Part shown: positions 48,800 to 56,458 of the stretch, in pieces
How the letters are laid out: each line of letters begins with the position of its first letter
How positions within the stretch are numbered: the first letter of the stretch is position 1
Assembly (NCBI RefSeq): GCF_039538145.1
Contig: NZ_BAABBV010000001.1
Coordinates: forward strand, 1,922,001-1,986,000
Direction: 5' to 3'
Source of the DNA: Gryllotalpicola daejeonensis
GTDB lineage: Bacteria; Actinomycetota; Actinomycetes; Actinomycetales; Microbacteriaceae
Length of the DNA stretch: 64,000 bases
The notes under the pieces: generated by a model
Database searches by the model: none
What the model saw: only the letters and a program-made list of their open reading frames with translations
What the model was told of the DNA's origin: nothing
Translations under genes and position numbers: made by a program

Positions 48800-49605
48800 C
48801 GCGTCTCGACCCCGACGGGCAGCGCCGCGCCCTCGCCGTGCAGCGCCTCACGCACGGCCGTGACCGCCGCGTAGAAATCCGTCGACTCGCGCAGGCGCTC
48901 GCCGCGCTCGGCCGCAGGGCCCAGGCCGAGCTCGATCTCACGGGTGATCCGCCCCGGCCGCGGTGACATGACGATCACCCGGTCGGAGAGGAAGACCGCC
49001 TCGGGGATCGAGTGGGTGACGAACACGACCGCGGCGCCGGTCTCGGCGGCGAGCCGCACGAGCTCGGTCTGCATGCGCTCCCTCGTCATCTCGTCGAGCG
49101 CGCCGAACGGCTCGTCCATGAGCAGCAGCCGCGGCTTCTCGGCCAGCGCCCGCGCGATCGCGACGCGCTGCTGCATGCCGCCCGAGAGCTGGTCGGGGTA
49201 GTGGCTGGCGAAGTCCTCGAGCCCGACGAGCGCGAGCAACTCGGCCACCCGCGATTTTCGGGCGGATGCCGGCACCTTGTGCAGCTCGAGCGGGAGGGCG
49301 ATGTTCGCCGCGACGGTGCGCCACGGCAACAGCCCGGCCTGCTGGAACGCGATGCCGTAGTCCTGATCGAGACGCGCCTGCTGCGCCGTCTTGCCGAAGA
49401 CCGAGACCGTTCCCGAGCTCGGCGCATCGAGATCGGCGATGAGCCGCAGCAGGGTGCTCTTGCCACAGCCGCTCGGCCCGATCAGGGAGACGAACTCGCC
49501 GGGCGCGAGGCTGAGGCTGACGTCGTCGAGCGCGGTCACGGTGCGCCGCCCGCCGGCGAAGACCCGACTCACCTGCTCGACCTGAACGGCGTCGATGTCG
49601 GTCAC
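48796..49605 (-). CDS. ABC transporter ATPase (SsuB/ThiZ/TauB type)
   Basis: 269 residues. Walker A is LIGPSGCGKSTLLRLIADL, Q loop GIAFQQAGLLPWRTVAANI, signature YPDQLSGGMQQRVAIARAL, Walker B LLLMDEPFGALDEMTRE and switch VVFVTHSIPEAVFLSDRV. GTG 49605 follows GGAGAGGAG. It overlaps both permease genes by four bases, so the whole transporter is translated as a unit. Confidence 0.92.
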   Translation of the reverse strand: MTDIDAVQVEQVSRVFAGGRRTVTALDDVSLSLAPGEFVSLIGPSGCGKSTLLRLIADLDAPSSGTVSVFGKTAQQARLDQDYGIAFQQAGLLPWRTVAANIALPLELHKVPASARKSRVAELLALVGLEDFASHYPDQLSGGMQQRVAIARALAEKPRLLLMDEPFGALDEMTRERMQTELVRLAAETGAAVVFVTHSIPEAVFLSDRVIVMSPRPGRITREIELGLGPAAERGERLRESTDFYAAVTAVREALHGEGAALPVGVETR

Positions 49606-50507
49606 GATGACTCCTCTCCTCTGCGGAACCTGCGCAAGCCCAGTCCGATGAGCGAGACGGCGCCGGCGACCACGAGTCCGATGACGACGGCGCCGATGAT
49701 CGCGGCCCACGGCTTCGCCGGGTCGCCGCCCGATGCGATGCCGTAGGCGAGGATCGTGCGGCCGATTCCGCCCTGCATGCCGGTCGACACCTCGGCGACG
49801 ATCGCGCCGACGACCGCCGCAGCCGCCGCGATGCGCAGGGCAGGAAGCAGATAGGTCACGGCGGCAGGCAGGCGCAGGCTCCACAGCGTGCGCCACCACC
49901 CGGCAGCGAAGCTGCGGAACAGCTCGAGCTGCGTCACGGGCGCGGAGCGCAGCCCGCGCAGCAGCCCAACTGAGATCGGGAAGAACGCGAGGTAGCCGGC
50001 GATCGCCGCGACCGACATCCACTGCTTCCACACGAACCCGCCCGCGTGGATCTGCGACCCCCAGGTCACGACGAGCGGGGCGAGGGCGATGAGCGGAACC
50101 GTCTGGCTGAGAATCACGTAGGGCAGCAGCGCCCGCTCGGCGAGCCGCCACGACACCATCAGCAGCGCCAGCAGCGCGCCGAGCACCACCCCGGCCGCCC
50201 AGCCGCAGGCGGCGATGCCGAGGCTGACGAGACTCGCCCTAGCCACCGCCGCGAGCACCGTCGGCGACCCGGCCGACGAGTCCACAGGTTGCCCGTAGCG
50301 CTGGAAGATCGCCCACAGGTGCGGCATCGCGAGGTCGCTCGTGCGCGGCAGCACGACCGTCTGGCCCCATCGCACGCCCTCGACCGGGCCCAGCGCCTTG
50401 TAGAGCTCCCACACGACAGCGAGCACCAGCACGCCGCCGATCGCGAAGAGCGCGCGGCGGGGCCAGCCCGGGGCAGTGTTTCCACGAATGGCGGTGCGGC
50501 GCGGCAT
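49602..50507 (-). CDS. ABC transporter permease (first of two)
   Basis: 301 residues. One N-terminal helix (ALFAIGGVLVLAVVWELY) and five more, with the EAA-type loop LFRSFAAGWWRTLWSLRLPAAVTYLLPALRIAA. ATG 50507 begins 5 bases after the LLM oxidoreductase stop. It is paralogous to the permease at 48005. Confidence 0.87.
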   Translation of the reverse strand: MPRRTAIRGNTAPGWPRRALFAIGGVLVLAVVWELYKALGPVEGVRWGQTVVLPRTSDLAMPHLWAIFQRYGQPVDSSAGSPTVLAAVARASLVSLGIAACGWAAGVVLGALLALLMVSWRLAERALLPYVILSQTVPLIALAPLVVTWGSQIHAGGFVWKQWMSVAAIAGYLAFFPISVGLLRGLRSAPVTQLELFRSFAAGWWRTLWSLRLPAAVTYLLPALRIAAAAAVVGAIVAEVSTGMQGGIGRTILAYGIASGGDPAKPWAAIIGAVVIGLVVAGAVSLIGLGLRRFRRGEESS

Positions 50508-50512
50508 CCGTC

Positions 50513-51553
50513 TCACGCCTTCGCGATCACGTGGTCGCTGACAGCCGGGATGACGCGCTCGCCGTAGACGCGCAGCGTCTCCTCTTTGTTGTCGTGCTGC
50601 AGGTAGCCCGCGAACTGCGTGACGCCCAGCTCGCGCAGCGCGCGCAATTTCTCGATGTGATCGGATGCTTCGCCGAGCACGCACAGCCGATCGACGATCT
50701 CATCGGGCACGAAGGCCGTGTGGGTGTTGCCCGCGCGGCCGTGCTGGTTGTAGTCGTAGCCCTCGCGCGCCTTGATGTAGTCGACGAGCACCTGCGGCAC
50801 CGCGCCGCCGTCTTCGCCGTAGCGCTTCACGATGTCGGCGATGTGGTTGCCGACCATGCCGCCGAACCAGCGGGTCTGGCCCCGCTGGTGGGCGAGGTCG
50901 CTGCCGATGTACATGGGCGCCGCAACGCAGATGTCGAGAGCTTCGGGGTCGCGGCCCGCGCCGCGCGCGGCATCCTTGACGGCTTTGATCATCCACTCGG
51001 CCACATCGAGATCAGCCAGCTGCAGGATGAAGCCGTCACCCACCTCGCCGGTCAGCTTGACCGCCTGCGGACCGTACGCCGCGACCCAGACCGGCAGTTC
51101 GCTGCCGCGCGACCACGGGAAGCGCAGCGTCGACCCCTTGTACTCGACCTCGCGCGAGCTGCCGAGCTCGCGGATGACGTGGATGGCCTCGCGCAGCTCG
51201 GCCATCGTGACCGGCTTGCCGTTCGTGACGCGCACGGCGGAGTCGCCGCGGCCGATTCCGCAGATCGTGCGGTTGCCGAACATCTCGTTCAGCGTGGCGA
51301 AGACGGATGCCGTCACCGTCCAGTCCCTCGTGGCGGGGTTCGTCACGAACGGGCCGACCTTGAGCCGGTGAGTGCGGGCGAGGATCTGGGAGTGGATGAC
51401 GTACGGCTCCTCCCACAGCAGGTGCGAGTCGAAGGTCCACGCGTGCGTGAAGCCGTGCTGCTCGGCGAGCTCGGCGAGGTGGATCACCCGGCTCGCGGGC
51501 GGGTCGGTCTGCAGGACGACGCCGAAGTCCATGCCGCGTCTGTCTGTCGTCAT
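50513..51553 (-). CDS. LLM-class (luciferase-like) F420-type oxidoreductase of the catabolic operon
   Basis: 346 residues, a TIM-barrel LLM flavin/F420 enzyme. The start MDFGVVLQTDPPASRVIHLA, FTHAWTFDSHLLWEEPYV, VGPFVTNPATRDWTVTASVFATL and GIGRGDSAVRVTNGKPV match the subgroup annotated as F420-dependent (TIGR03842-like, from memory). GDGFILQLADLDVAEWMI and FAGYLQHDNKEETLRVYGERVIP complete it. It lies between dihydropyrimidinase and the transporter, where a pyrimidine-reducing or -oxidising step is missing. That role is inference; FMN instead of F420 is possible. ATG 51553 is used; an internal ATG at 51532 is possible. Confidence 0.85.
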   Translation of the reverse strand: MTTDRRGMDFGVVLQTDPPASRVIHLAELAEQHGFTHAWTFDSHLLWEEPYVIHSQILARTHRLKVGPFVTNPATRDWTVTASVFATLNEMFGNRTICGIGRGDSAVRVTNGKPVTMAELREAIHVIRELGSSREVEYKGSTLRFPWSRGSELPVWVAAYGPQAVKLTGEVGDGFILQLADLDVAEWMIKAVKDAARGAGRDPEALDICVAAPMYIGSDLAHQRGQTRWFGGMVGNHIADIVKRYGEDGGAVPQVLVDYIKAREGYDYNQHGRAGNTHTAFVPDEIVDRLCVLGEASDHIEKLRALRELGVTQFAGYLQHDNKEETLRVYGERVIPAVSDHVIAKA

Positions 51554-51561
51554 CGGGCCGC

Positions 51562-52995
51562 TCACACCAGGTACTGGCTCAGGCCGCGCTTGATGAACGA
51601 GCCGTCGCCCTTCGAGCCCCGGTAGGCGCCCTTGTCGACGATCATCCGGCCGCGGCTGAGCACGGTGTCGACGCCGCCGTCGATCTCGAAGCCCTCCCAC
51701 GCGGAGTAGTCCATGTTCATGTGGTGGGTCGCCGCCGAGATCGTCGTGTGCGCGTTCGGGTCGTAGATGACGACATCGGCGTCGGCGCCGGGCTGGATGA
51801 CGCCCTTCTTGCCGTAGAAGCCGAACATGCGCGCCGGCGTCGTGCTGGTCAACTCGACCCAGCGGGGCAGCGAGATCTCGCCGAGCACGACGCCCTGATA
51901 GATGAGGTCCAGGCGGTGCTCGACCGAGCCGATGCCGTTGGGGATCTTCGCGAAGTCGCCTCGCCCCAACTCTTTCTGGCCCTTCATGCAGAACGGGCAG
52001 TGGTCGGTCGAGATGACCTGCAGGTCGTTCGTGCGCAGCCCCTGCCACATGTGGTTCTGGTGGCCTTCTGCGCGGCTGCGCAGCGGGGTCGAGCACACCC
52101 ACTTGGCGCCCTCGAAGCTGCCCCACTCGTCGCTCTGCGCGCCGAGCTGCTCTTCGAGGCTCAGATAGAGGTACTGCGGGCAGGTCTCGGCGAACACGTT
52201 CTGGCCGCGGTCGCGGGCGGCCGCGATCTCTTCGACGGCCTGCTTCGCGCTCACGTGCACGACGTAGAGCGGGGCGCCGGTCATGCCGGCGTAGACGATC
52301 GCGCGGTGCGTCGCCTCTGCCTCGGTCTGCCAGGGCCGCGTCGTGCCGTGATAGTACGGCGCCGTCTCGCCGCGGGCGAGCGCCTGCTGCTGCAGCACGT
52401 CGATGACGGCGCCGTTCTCGGCGTGCATCATGATCATCGACCCGGTGTCGGCGGCCTTCTGCATCGCCTTCACGATCTGGCCGTCGTCGGACAGGAAGAC
52501 GCCCTTGTAGGCCATGAAGAGCTTGAAGCTCGTGACGCCCTCTCTGATCAGCTCGTCCATCGCGTCGAGCGACGAGTCCTGCACGTCGGAGAGGATCTGG
52601 TGGAAGCCGTAGTCGATCGCGCAATTGCCCGCGGCCTTCTCGTGCCAGAGCGCGTACTGGTCGATCGGGTTCTCGCCGGCGTACTGCACGACGAAGTCGA
52701 CGATGGTCGTCGTGCCGCCGTGGGCGGCCGCGCGCGTGCCCGTCTCGAACGTGTCGCTGGCGAAGGTGCCGCCGAACGGCATCTCCATGTGGGTGTGCGC
52801 GTCGACCCCGCCGGGGATCACGTACTTCCCGGCCGCGTCGATCACGGTGTCGACGCTCTGAGTGAGATCGCTGCCGAGCAGTTGCGAGCCCGGCGCGAGA
52901 ACCGCGACGATCTGCTCGCCGTCGATGAGCACGTCGGCGGCGACCGTGCCCGTCGCGTTCACGACGGTGCCGTTCGTGATGAGGGTCTTGGTCAT
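51562..52995 (-). CDS. hydA: Dihydropyrimidinase / D-hydantoinase
   Basis: 477 residues, full length. It hydrolyses dihydrouracil, dihydrothymine or 5-substituted hydantoins to N-carbamoyl amino acids. The metal sites are GGVDAHTHMEMPFGG, the carbamylated lysine in SFKLFMAYKG, MMHAENGAVI, LYVVHVSAKQA and the catalytic Asp in VISTDHCPF. A zinc amidohydrolase of the cytosol. ATG 52995 follows GGAGG. It is the second gene of the operon, 15 bases after the nitrilase stop. Confidence 0.94.
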   Translation of the reverse strand: MTKTLITNGTVVNATGTVAADVLIDGEQIVAVLAPGSQLLGSDLTQSVDTVIDAAGKYVIPGGVDAHTHMEMPFGGTFASDTFETGTRAAAHGGTTTIVDFVVQYAGENPIDQYALWHEKAAGNCAIDYGFHQILSDVQDSSLDAMDELIREGVTSFKLFMAYKGVFLSDDGQIVKAMQKAADTGSMIMMHAENGAVIDVLQQQALARGETAPYYHGTTRPWQTEAEATHRAIVYAGMTGAPLYVVHVSAKQAVEEIAAARDRGQNVFAETCPQYLYLSLEEQLGAQSDEWGSFEGAKWVCSTPLRSRAEGHQNHMWQGLRTNDLQVISTDHCPFCMKGQKELGRGDFAKIPNGIGSVEHRLDLIYQGVVLGEISLPRWVELTSTTPARMFGFYGKKGVIQPGADADVVIYDPNAHTTISAATHHMNMDYSAWEGFEIDGGVDTVLSRGRMIVDKGAYRGSKGDGSFIKRGLSQYLV

Positions 52996-53010
52996 CGGAT
53001 GCCTCCGCGG

Positions 53011-53859
53011 TTACGGCTTGGGGATCGAGGTGTAGGAGTCGGGCCGGCGGTCGCGATAGAACTGCCAGTCGTCGCGCACCTGCCGGATCAGGTCGAGGTC
53101 GAGGTCGCGGATGACGAGTTCCTCGTCGGTGGCCGACCCGTAGCCGCCGATGATGTTGCCGCGGGGGTCGACGAACTGGCTCGAGCCGTAGAAGTCGACC
53201 GCGAGCTCGCCGTATTCGTTGTCTTCGCGGCCGACCCGGTTGGGTGCCGCGACGAAGTATCCGTTCGCCGCGGCGGCCGCGGGCTGCTCGATTTCCCACA
53301 GCCGGTTGCTGAGGCCCGGCTTCGTCGCGTTCGGGTTGAAGACGATCTGGGCGCCGTTCAGTCCGAGCTCGCGCCACCCTTCCGGGAAGTGCCGGTCGTA
53401 GCAGATGTAGACGCCGATCGGGCCGACCGCCGTCTGGAACACCGGGTAGCCGAGGTTCCCCGGGCGGAAGTAGAACTTCTCCCAGAACTTGTCGAGGTTC
53501 GGGATGTGGTGCTTGCGGTACTTCCCGAGCACCGTTCCGTCGGCATCCACCACCACGGCTGTGTTGTAGTACAGGCCGGGCATCTCGGCCTCGTAGATCG
53601 GCAGGACCATGACCAGCTCGAGCTCTTTCGCGAGTGCGGCGAAGCGCTGCACGATCGGGCCGTCGGCGGGTTCGGCGAAGTCGTAGTACTTCTTGTCCTC
53701 GGTGATGCCGAAGTAGGGGCCGTAGAACAGCTCCTGGAAGCAGATGACCTGCGCACCCTGAGCCTTCGCCTCGCGGGCGAACTCCTCGTGCTTCTGGATC
53801 ATCGACTCCTTGTCGCCTGTCCAGGTGGTCTGGGTGATCGCGGCTCGGATGACCGTCAT
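53011..53859 (-). CDS. Nitrilase-superfamily amidohydrolase, likely beta-ureidopropionase / N-carbamoylase
   Basis: 282 residues. The Glu-Lys-Cys triad is visible: QVICFQELFYGPYFG, KYRKHHIPNLDKFWEK and VYICYDRHFPEGWREL (Cys153). The loop YFRPGNLGYPVFQT and FNPNATKPGLSNRLWE match carbamoyl-amide hydrolases. With dihydropyrimidinase it would release CO2, NH3 and beta-alanine. ATG 53859 is preferred to ATG 53871, because the latter overlaps the ribosome site GGAGG. It is the promoter-proximal gene of the operon. Confidence 0.88.
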   Translation of the reverse strand: MTVIRAAITQTTWTGDKESMIQKHEEFAREAKAQGAQVICFQELFYGPYFGITEDKKYYDFAEPADGPIVQRFAALAKELELVMVLPIYEAEMPGLYYNTAVVVDADGTVLGKYRKHHIPNLDKFWEKFYFRPGNLGYPVFQTAVGPIGVYICYDRHFPEGWRELGLNGAQIVFNPNATKPGLSNRLWEIEQPAAAAANGYFVAAPNRVGREDNEYGELAVDFYGSSQFVDPRGNIIGGYGSATDEELVIRDLDLDLIRQVRDDWQFYRDRRPDSYTSIPKP

Positions 53860-53904
53860 CGAAACCTCCATACGTCGGTTCTGGTTCTGTTATCGTTCGG
53901 CGTG

Positions 53905-53948
53905 AACATTTCCCGACAATTTCTTCGCGTGACGCGTCGGTAAATGTT
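53905..53948. promoter_or_regulatory. Inverted-repeat operator between MocR gene and catabolic operon
   Basis: AACATTTCCCGAC (53905-53917) and GTCGGTAAATGTT (53936-53948) are inverted repeats with one mismatch, 18 bases apart. The right arm covers the MocR start codon. MocR proteins usually bind spaced repeats in such divergent regions. Confidence 0.6.
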
Positions 53949-55281
53949 GCTGAAGCCCGACGACACGTCCCCGCGCGGCATCGCCGCGTCGATCGCGCGG
54001 CAGATCAGCGCGGGCGAACTGCAGCCAGGCGACCGCCTTCCGACGGTGCGCGAGCTCGCCGCCGAATTCGGCGTCTCACCGGCGACCGTGTCGCACGCCT
54101 GGCAGACCCTGCTCGCGGCCGGGCTGATCGTCGCGCGCGGCCGGGCCGGCAGCTTCGTGCGCGATCAGGGGGCGACGGATGCCTCCTGGCTGCCGCGCAG
54201 CATGGCAGAGCTCGCCGGCCAGGCCCCCGCCACGGCGCTCGACCTGTCGCGCGGCACGCCAGACGCGGCACTGCTTCCCGAGCTGCAGCCCGTGGTCGCG
54301 CGCATCGCGTGGCAGGCGAGCACGGGCAGCTATCAAGAGCTGCCCGTGATTCCCGAGCTGCATCGGCTGCTGCGTGAGTCCTGGCCGTACCCCGTCGAGG
54401 CGCTCACGGTCATCGACGGTGCGCTCGACGGGCTGTCGCGCACCCTCGACCAGGTCGTGCGCTTCGGCGACCGCGTCGCGGTCGAGGTGCCCGGGTTCCC
54501 GCCCCTGTTCGAGATGCTCGACGCGCACGGGGTCGAGCGCGTGCCGCTCGAGGTCGACGGCAGCGGGGTGACGCCGCGCTCGCTGTTCCGGGCGCTCGCG
54601 CGTGAGGTCTCCGCCGTCGTGCTGCAGCCGCGGGCGCACAACCCGACCGGCGCGTCGCTCACCCCGCAGCGAGCGGAGGAGCTGGCCCGCATCATCGCGG
54701 GGCAGCGCCGCGGGGCATCCGTCATCGTCATCGAAGACGATCACTCCGGGCTGATCTCGAGCGCGCCGCCCGTCTCGCTGGGGTTCTGGCTGCCGGGCCA
54801 GGTCGTGCACCTGCGCAGCTTCTCGAAATCGCACGGACCGGACCTGCGCATCGCTGCCCTCGGCGGCCCCAGGCCGCTCGTCGATCGCCTCGTGGCGCGG
54901 CGGCTGCTCGGCCCAGGTTGGACCTCGCGGATGCTGCAGACCGTGCTGCTCGAACTGCTGCGCGACCCGCTCGCCGTCGCCGAGGTGGGGCGTGCGCGGG
55001 CCGTCTACGCCGAGCGGCAGGCTGCGTTGGCGGCCGCACTGGAGGCCGCCGGCGTGCGGTCAACCGTCGGCGACGGAATCAACATCTGGCTGCCCGTGCA
55101 CGACGAGCGCCGAGCGGTCGCGTCCCTGGGCGAGGCCGGCGTGCGCGTGGCGGCCGGGCTGCCGTTCGTGGCCGATGCACCGGGCAGCCCGGCGATCAGG
55201 GTCACCGTGGGGGCGCTTCCCGTCGAACGCGCGGCGTACGTGGCCGCGCTGCTCGCCCCGGTCGCCGCTCCGGCTGCGTGA
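53944..55281 (+). CDS. MocR/GabR-type GntR regulator with aminotransferase-like domain
   Basis: 445 residues. The GntR winged helix is at residues 8-75 (GIAASIARQISAGELQPGDRLPTVRELAAEFGVSPATVSHAWQ split over the domain). The PLP fold I domain follows with LQPRAHNPTGASLT, VIVIEDDHSGLI and the PLP lysine K295 in SFSKSHGPDLR. The retained lysine suggests PLP-dependent sensing of an amine or amino acid. It is divergent from the catabolic operon and probably controls it in response to beta-alanine or a related compound, by analogy with GabR. ATG 53944 lies in the operator. Confidence 0.9.
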   Translation: MLLKPDDTSPRGIAASIARQISAGELQPGDRLPTVRELAAEFGVSPATVSHAWQTLLAAGLIVARGRAGSFVRDQGATDASWLPRSMAELAGQAPATALDLSRGTPDAALLPELQPVVARIAWQASTGSYQELPVIPELHRLLRESWPYPVEALTVIDGALDGLSRTLDQVVRFGDRVAVEVPGFPPLFEMLDAHGVERVPLEVDGSGVTPRSLFRALAREVSAVVLQPRAHNPTGASLTPQRAEELARIIAGQRRGASVIVIEDDHSGLISSAPPVSLGFWLPGQVVHLRSFSKSHGPDLRIAALGGPRPLVDRLVARRLLGPGWTSRMLQTVLLELLRDPLAVAEVGRARAVYAERQAALAAALEAAGVRSTVGDGINIWLPVHDERRAVASLGEAGVRVAAGLPFVADAPGSPAIRVTVGALPVERAAYVAALLAPVAAPAA

Positions 55282-55315
55282 GATCGAGCTGACCGAGCAC
55301 GGGCGCGCACGCGAA

Positions 55316-55321
55316 TAGGCT
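55316..55321 (+). promoter_or_regulatory. -10 box of cofD, probable leaderless
   Basis: TAGGCT ends 6 bases before ATG 55328. Confidence 0.45.
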
Positions 55322-55327
55322 CGAGGG

Positions 55328-56401
55328 ATGCCTCAGAACATCGTCGTGCTCGTGGGTGGAGTCGGGGGCGCGCGGTTCACGCGCGGTCTCGTCGCGGAAC
55401 TGGAGCGCAGGCATCCGTCGCCCTCATCGCGCCCGGCCGTGACGGCCGTCGTCAACACGGGCGACGACTCGTGGATCGCCGGGCTGCGCGTCACCCCCGA
55501 TCTCGATTCGATGATGTACACGCTCGCCGGCGTCAACGACGATGAGCGCGGCTGGGGGCTGCGCGACGAGTCGTACCGGGTGTCGGCCGAGATGAACGCG
55601 TACGGCGTCGGCTGGCCGTGGTTCACGCTCGGTGACCTCGACCTCGGCACGCACATCGCGCGCACCGCGATGCTGCGCGAGGGCATGCCGCTGACCGAGG
55701 TGGTCGCGCGGCTCGCCTCGCGCTGGAACGACGGTGCCGGGCTGCCCGTTCGACTTCTGCCGGTGACCGACGAGCAGGTTGAGACGCACGTGGAGATCGA
55801 CCTGGGCTCCGGCCCCGAGATCGTGCACTTCGAGGAGTGGTGGGTGAAGCACCGCGCCGCCGTTCCCGCCCAGCGGTTCGTGCAGCTGGGGCTCGCGGGG
55901 TCCTCCGCCACGCGGGCCGTGCGCGACGCGCTGGTCTCGGCCGACGTGGTGCTGATCGCGCCGTCGAACCCGGTCGTGTCCGTCGGCACGGTGCTGTCGA
56001 TCCCCGGCGTGCGTGCGTCTTTGGACGCGTCGAGCGCGCCCGTCGTCGGAGTGTCGCCGATCATCGGGGGCGCCGCTGTGCGCGGCTATGCGGATGCCTG
56101 CCTGTCGGCCATCGGAGTGGAGACCTCGGCGCTCGCGGTCGCGCAGCACTACGGGGCGCGGGGCGGTTCGCGGGTCGAGTCGGCGAAGCCCGACCCGCTG
56201 GTCGACTCGGCGATGCCGAATGGAGACCCCGCACGCGGCCTGCTCGACGGCTGGCTCGTGGCCGAGGAGGACGCGGCCTCTGTCGAGGCGGTCGAGGCCC
56301 TCGGCATCCGCTCGCGTGCTGTGCCGCTCTGGATGCGCGACACCGCGACCTCCGCGGCTCTCGCGGGCGCGGCGCTCGACCTCGCGGCCGAGCTGCGCTG
56401 A
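55328..56401 (+). CDS. cofD: 2-phospho-L-lactate (or PEP) transferase of F420 biosynthesis
   Basis: 357 residues; also called FbiA. It transfers a phospho-lactyl or enolpyruvyl unit to FO to form (dehydro)F420-0. Family blocks are VVLVGGVGGARFTRGL, VNTGDDSWIAGLRVTPDLDS, RFVQLGLAGSS-like and IAPSNPVVSVGTVLSIPGVR. Residues about 279-303 (GGSRVESAKPDPLVDSAMPN and onward) are absent from the normal family core and are encoded by a REP-like repeat; family sequence resumes at GLLDGWLV. It stands next to the LLM-containing operon and near fbiC. CofE/FbiB is not in the window. Confidence 0.92.
   Translation: MPQNIVVLVGGVGGARFTRGLVAELERRHPSPSSRPAVTAVVNTGDDSWIAGLRVTPDLDSMMYTLAGVNDDERGWGLRDESYRVSAEMNAYGVGWPWFTLGDLDLGTHIARTAMLREGMPLTEVVARLASRWNDGAGLPVRLLPVTDEQVETHVEIDLGSGPEIVHFEEWWVKHRAAVPAQRFVQLGLAGSSATRAVRDALVSADVVLIAPSNPVVSVGTVLSIPGVRASLDASSAPVVGVSPIIGGAAVRGYADACLSAIGVETSALAVAQHYGARGGSRVESAKPDPLVDSAMPNGDPARGLLDGWLVAEEDAASVEAVEALGIRSRAVPLWMRDTATSAALAGAALDLAAELR
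56164..56236. repeat. REP-like repeat inside cofD (two half units)
   Basis: GGGTCGAGTCGGCGAAGCCC and then CTGGTCGACTCGGCGATGCC followed by GAATGGAGACC are the reverse complement of the GGTCTCCATTCGG repeat at 9252. It is in frame and adds about 25 residues. Confidence 0.75.
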
Positions 56402-56458
56402 TCCGAGCTGCGCTGCGCGGCGGCCGGTTCAGGTCGGCCTTCCGCCAGCGATGGGACG

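Noticed and set aside
53860..53871. ATG 53871 as start of the nitrilase-type gene
   Set aside because: The ATG is part of ATGGAGG, the ribosome-binding site for ATG 53859, and the family N-terminus begins at MTVIRAAITQ.
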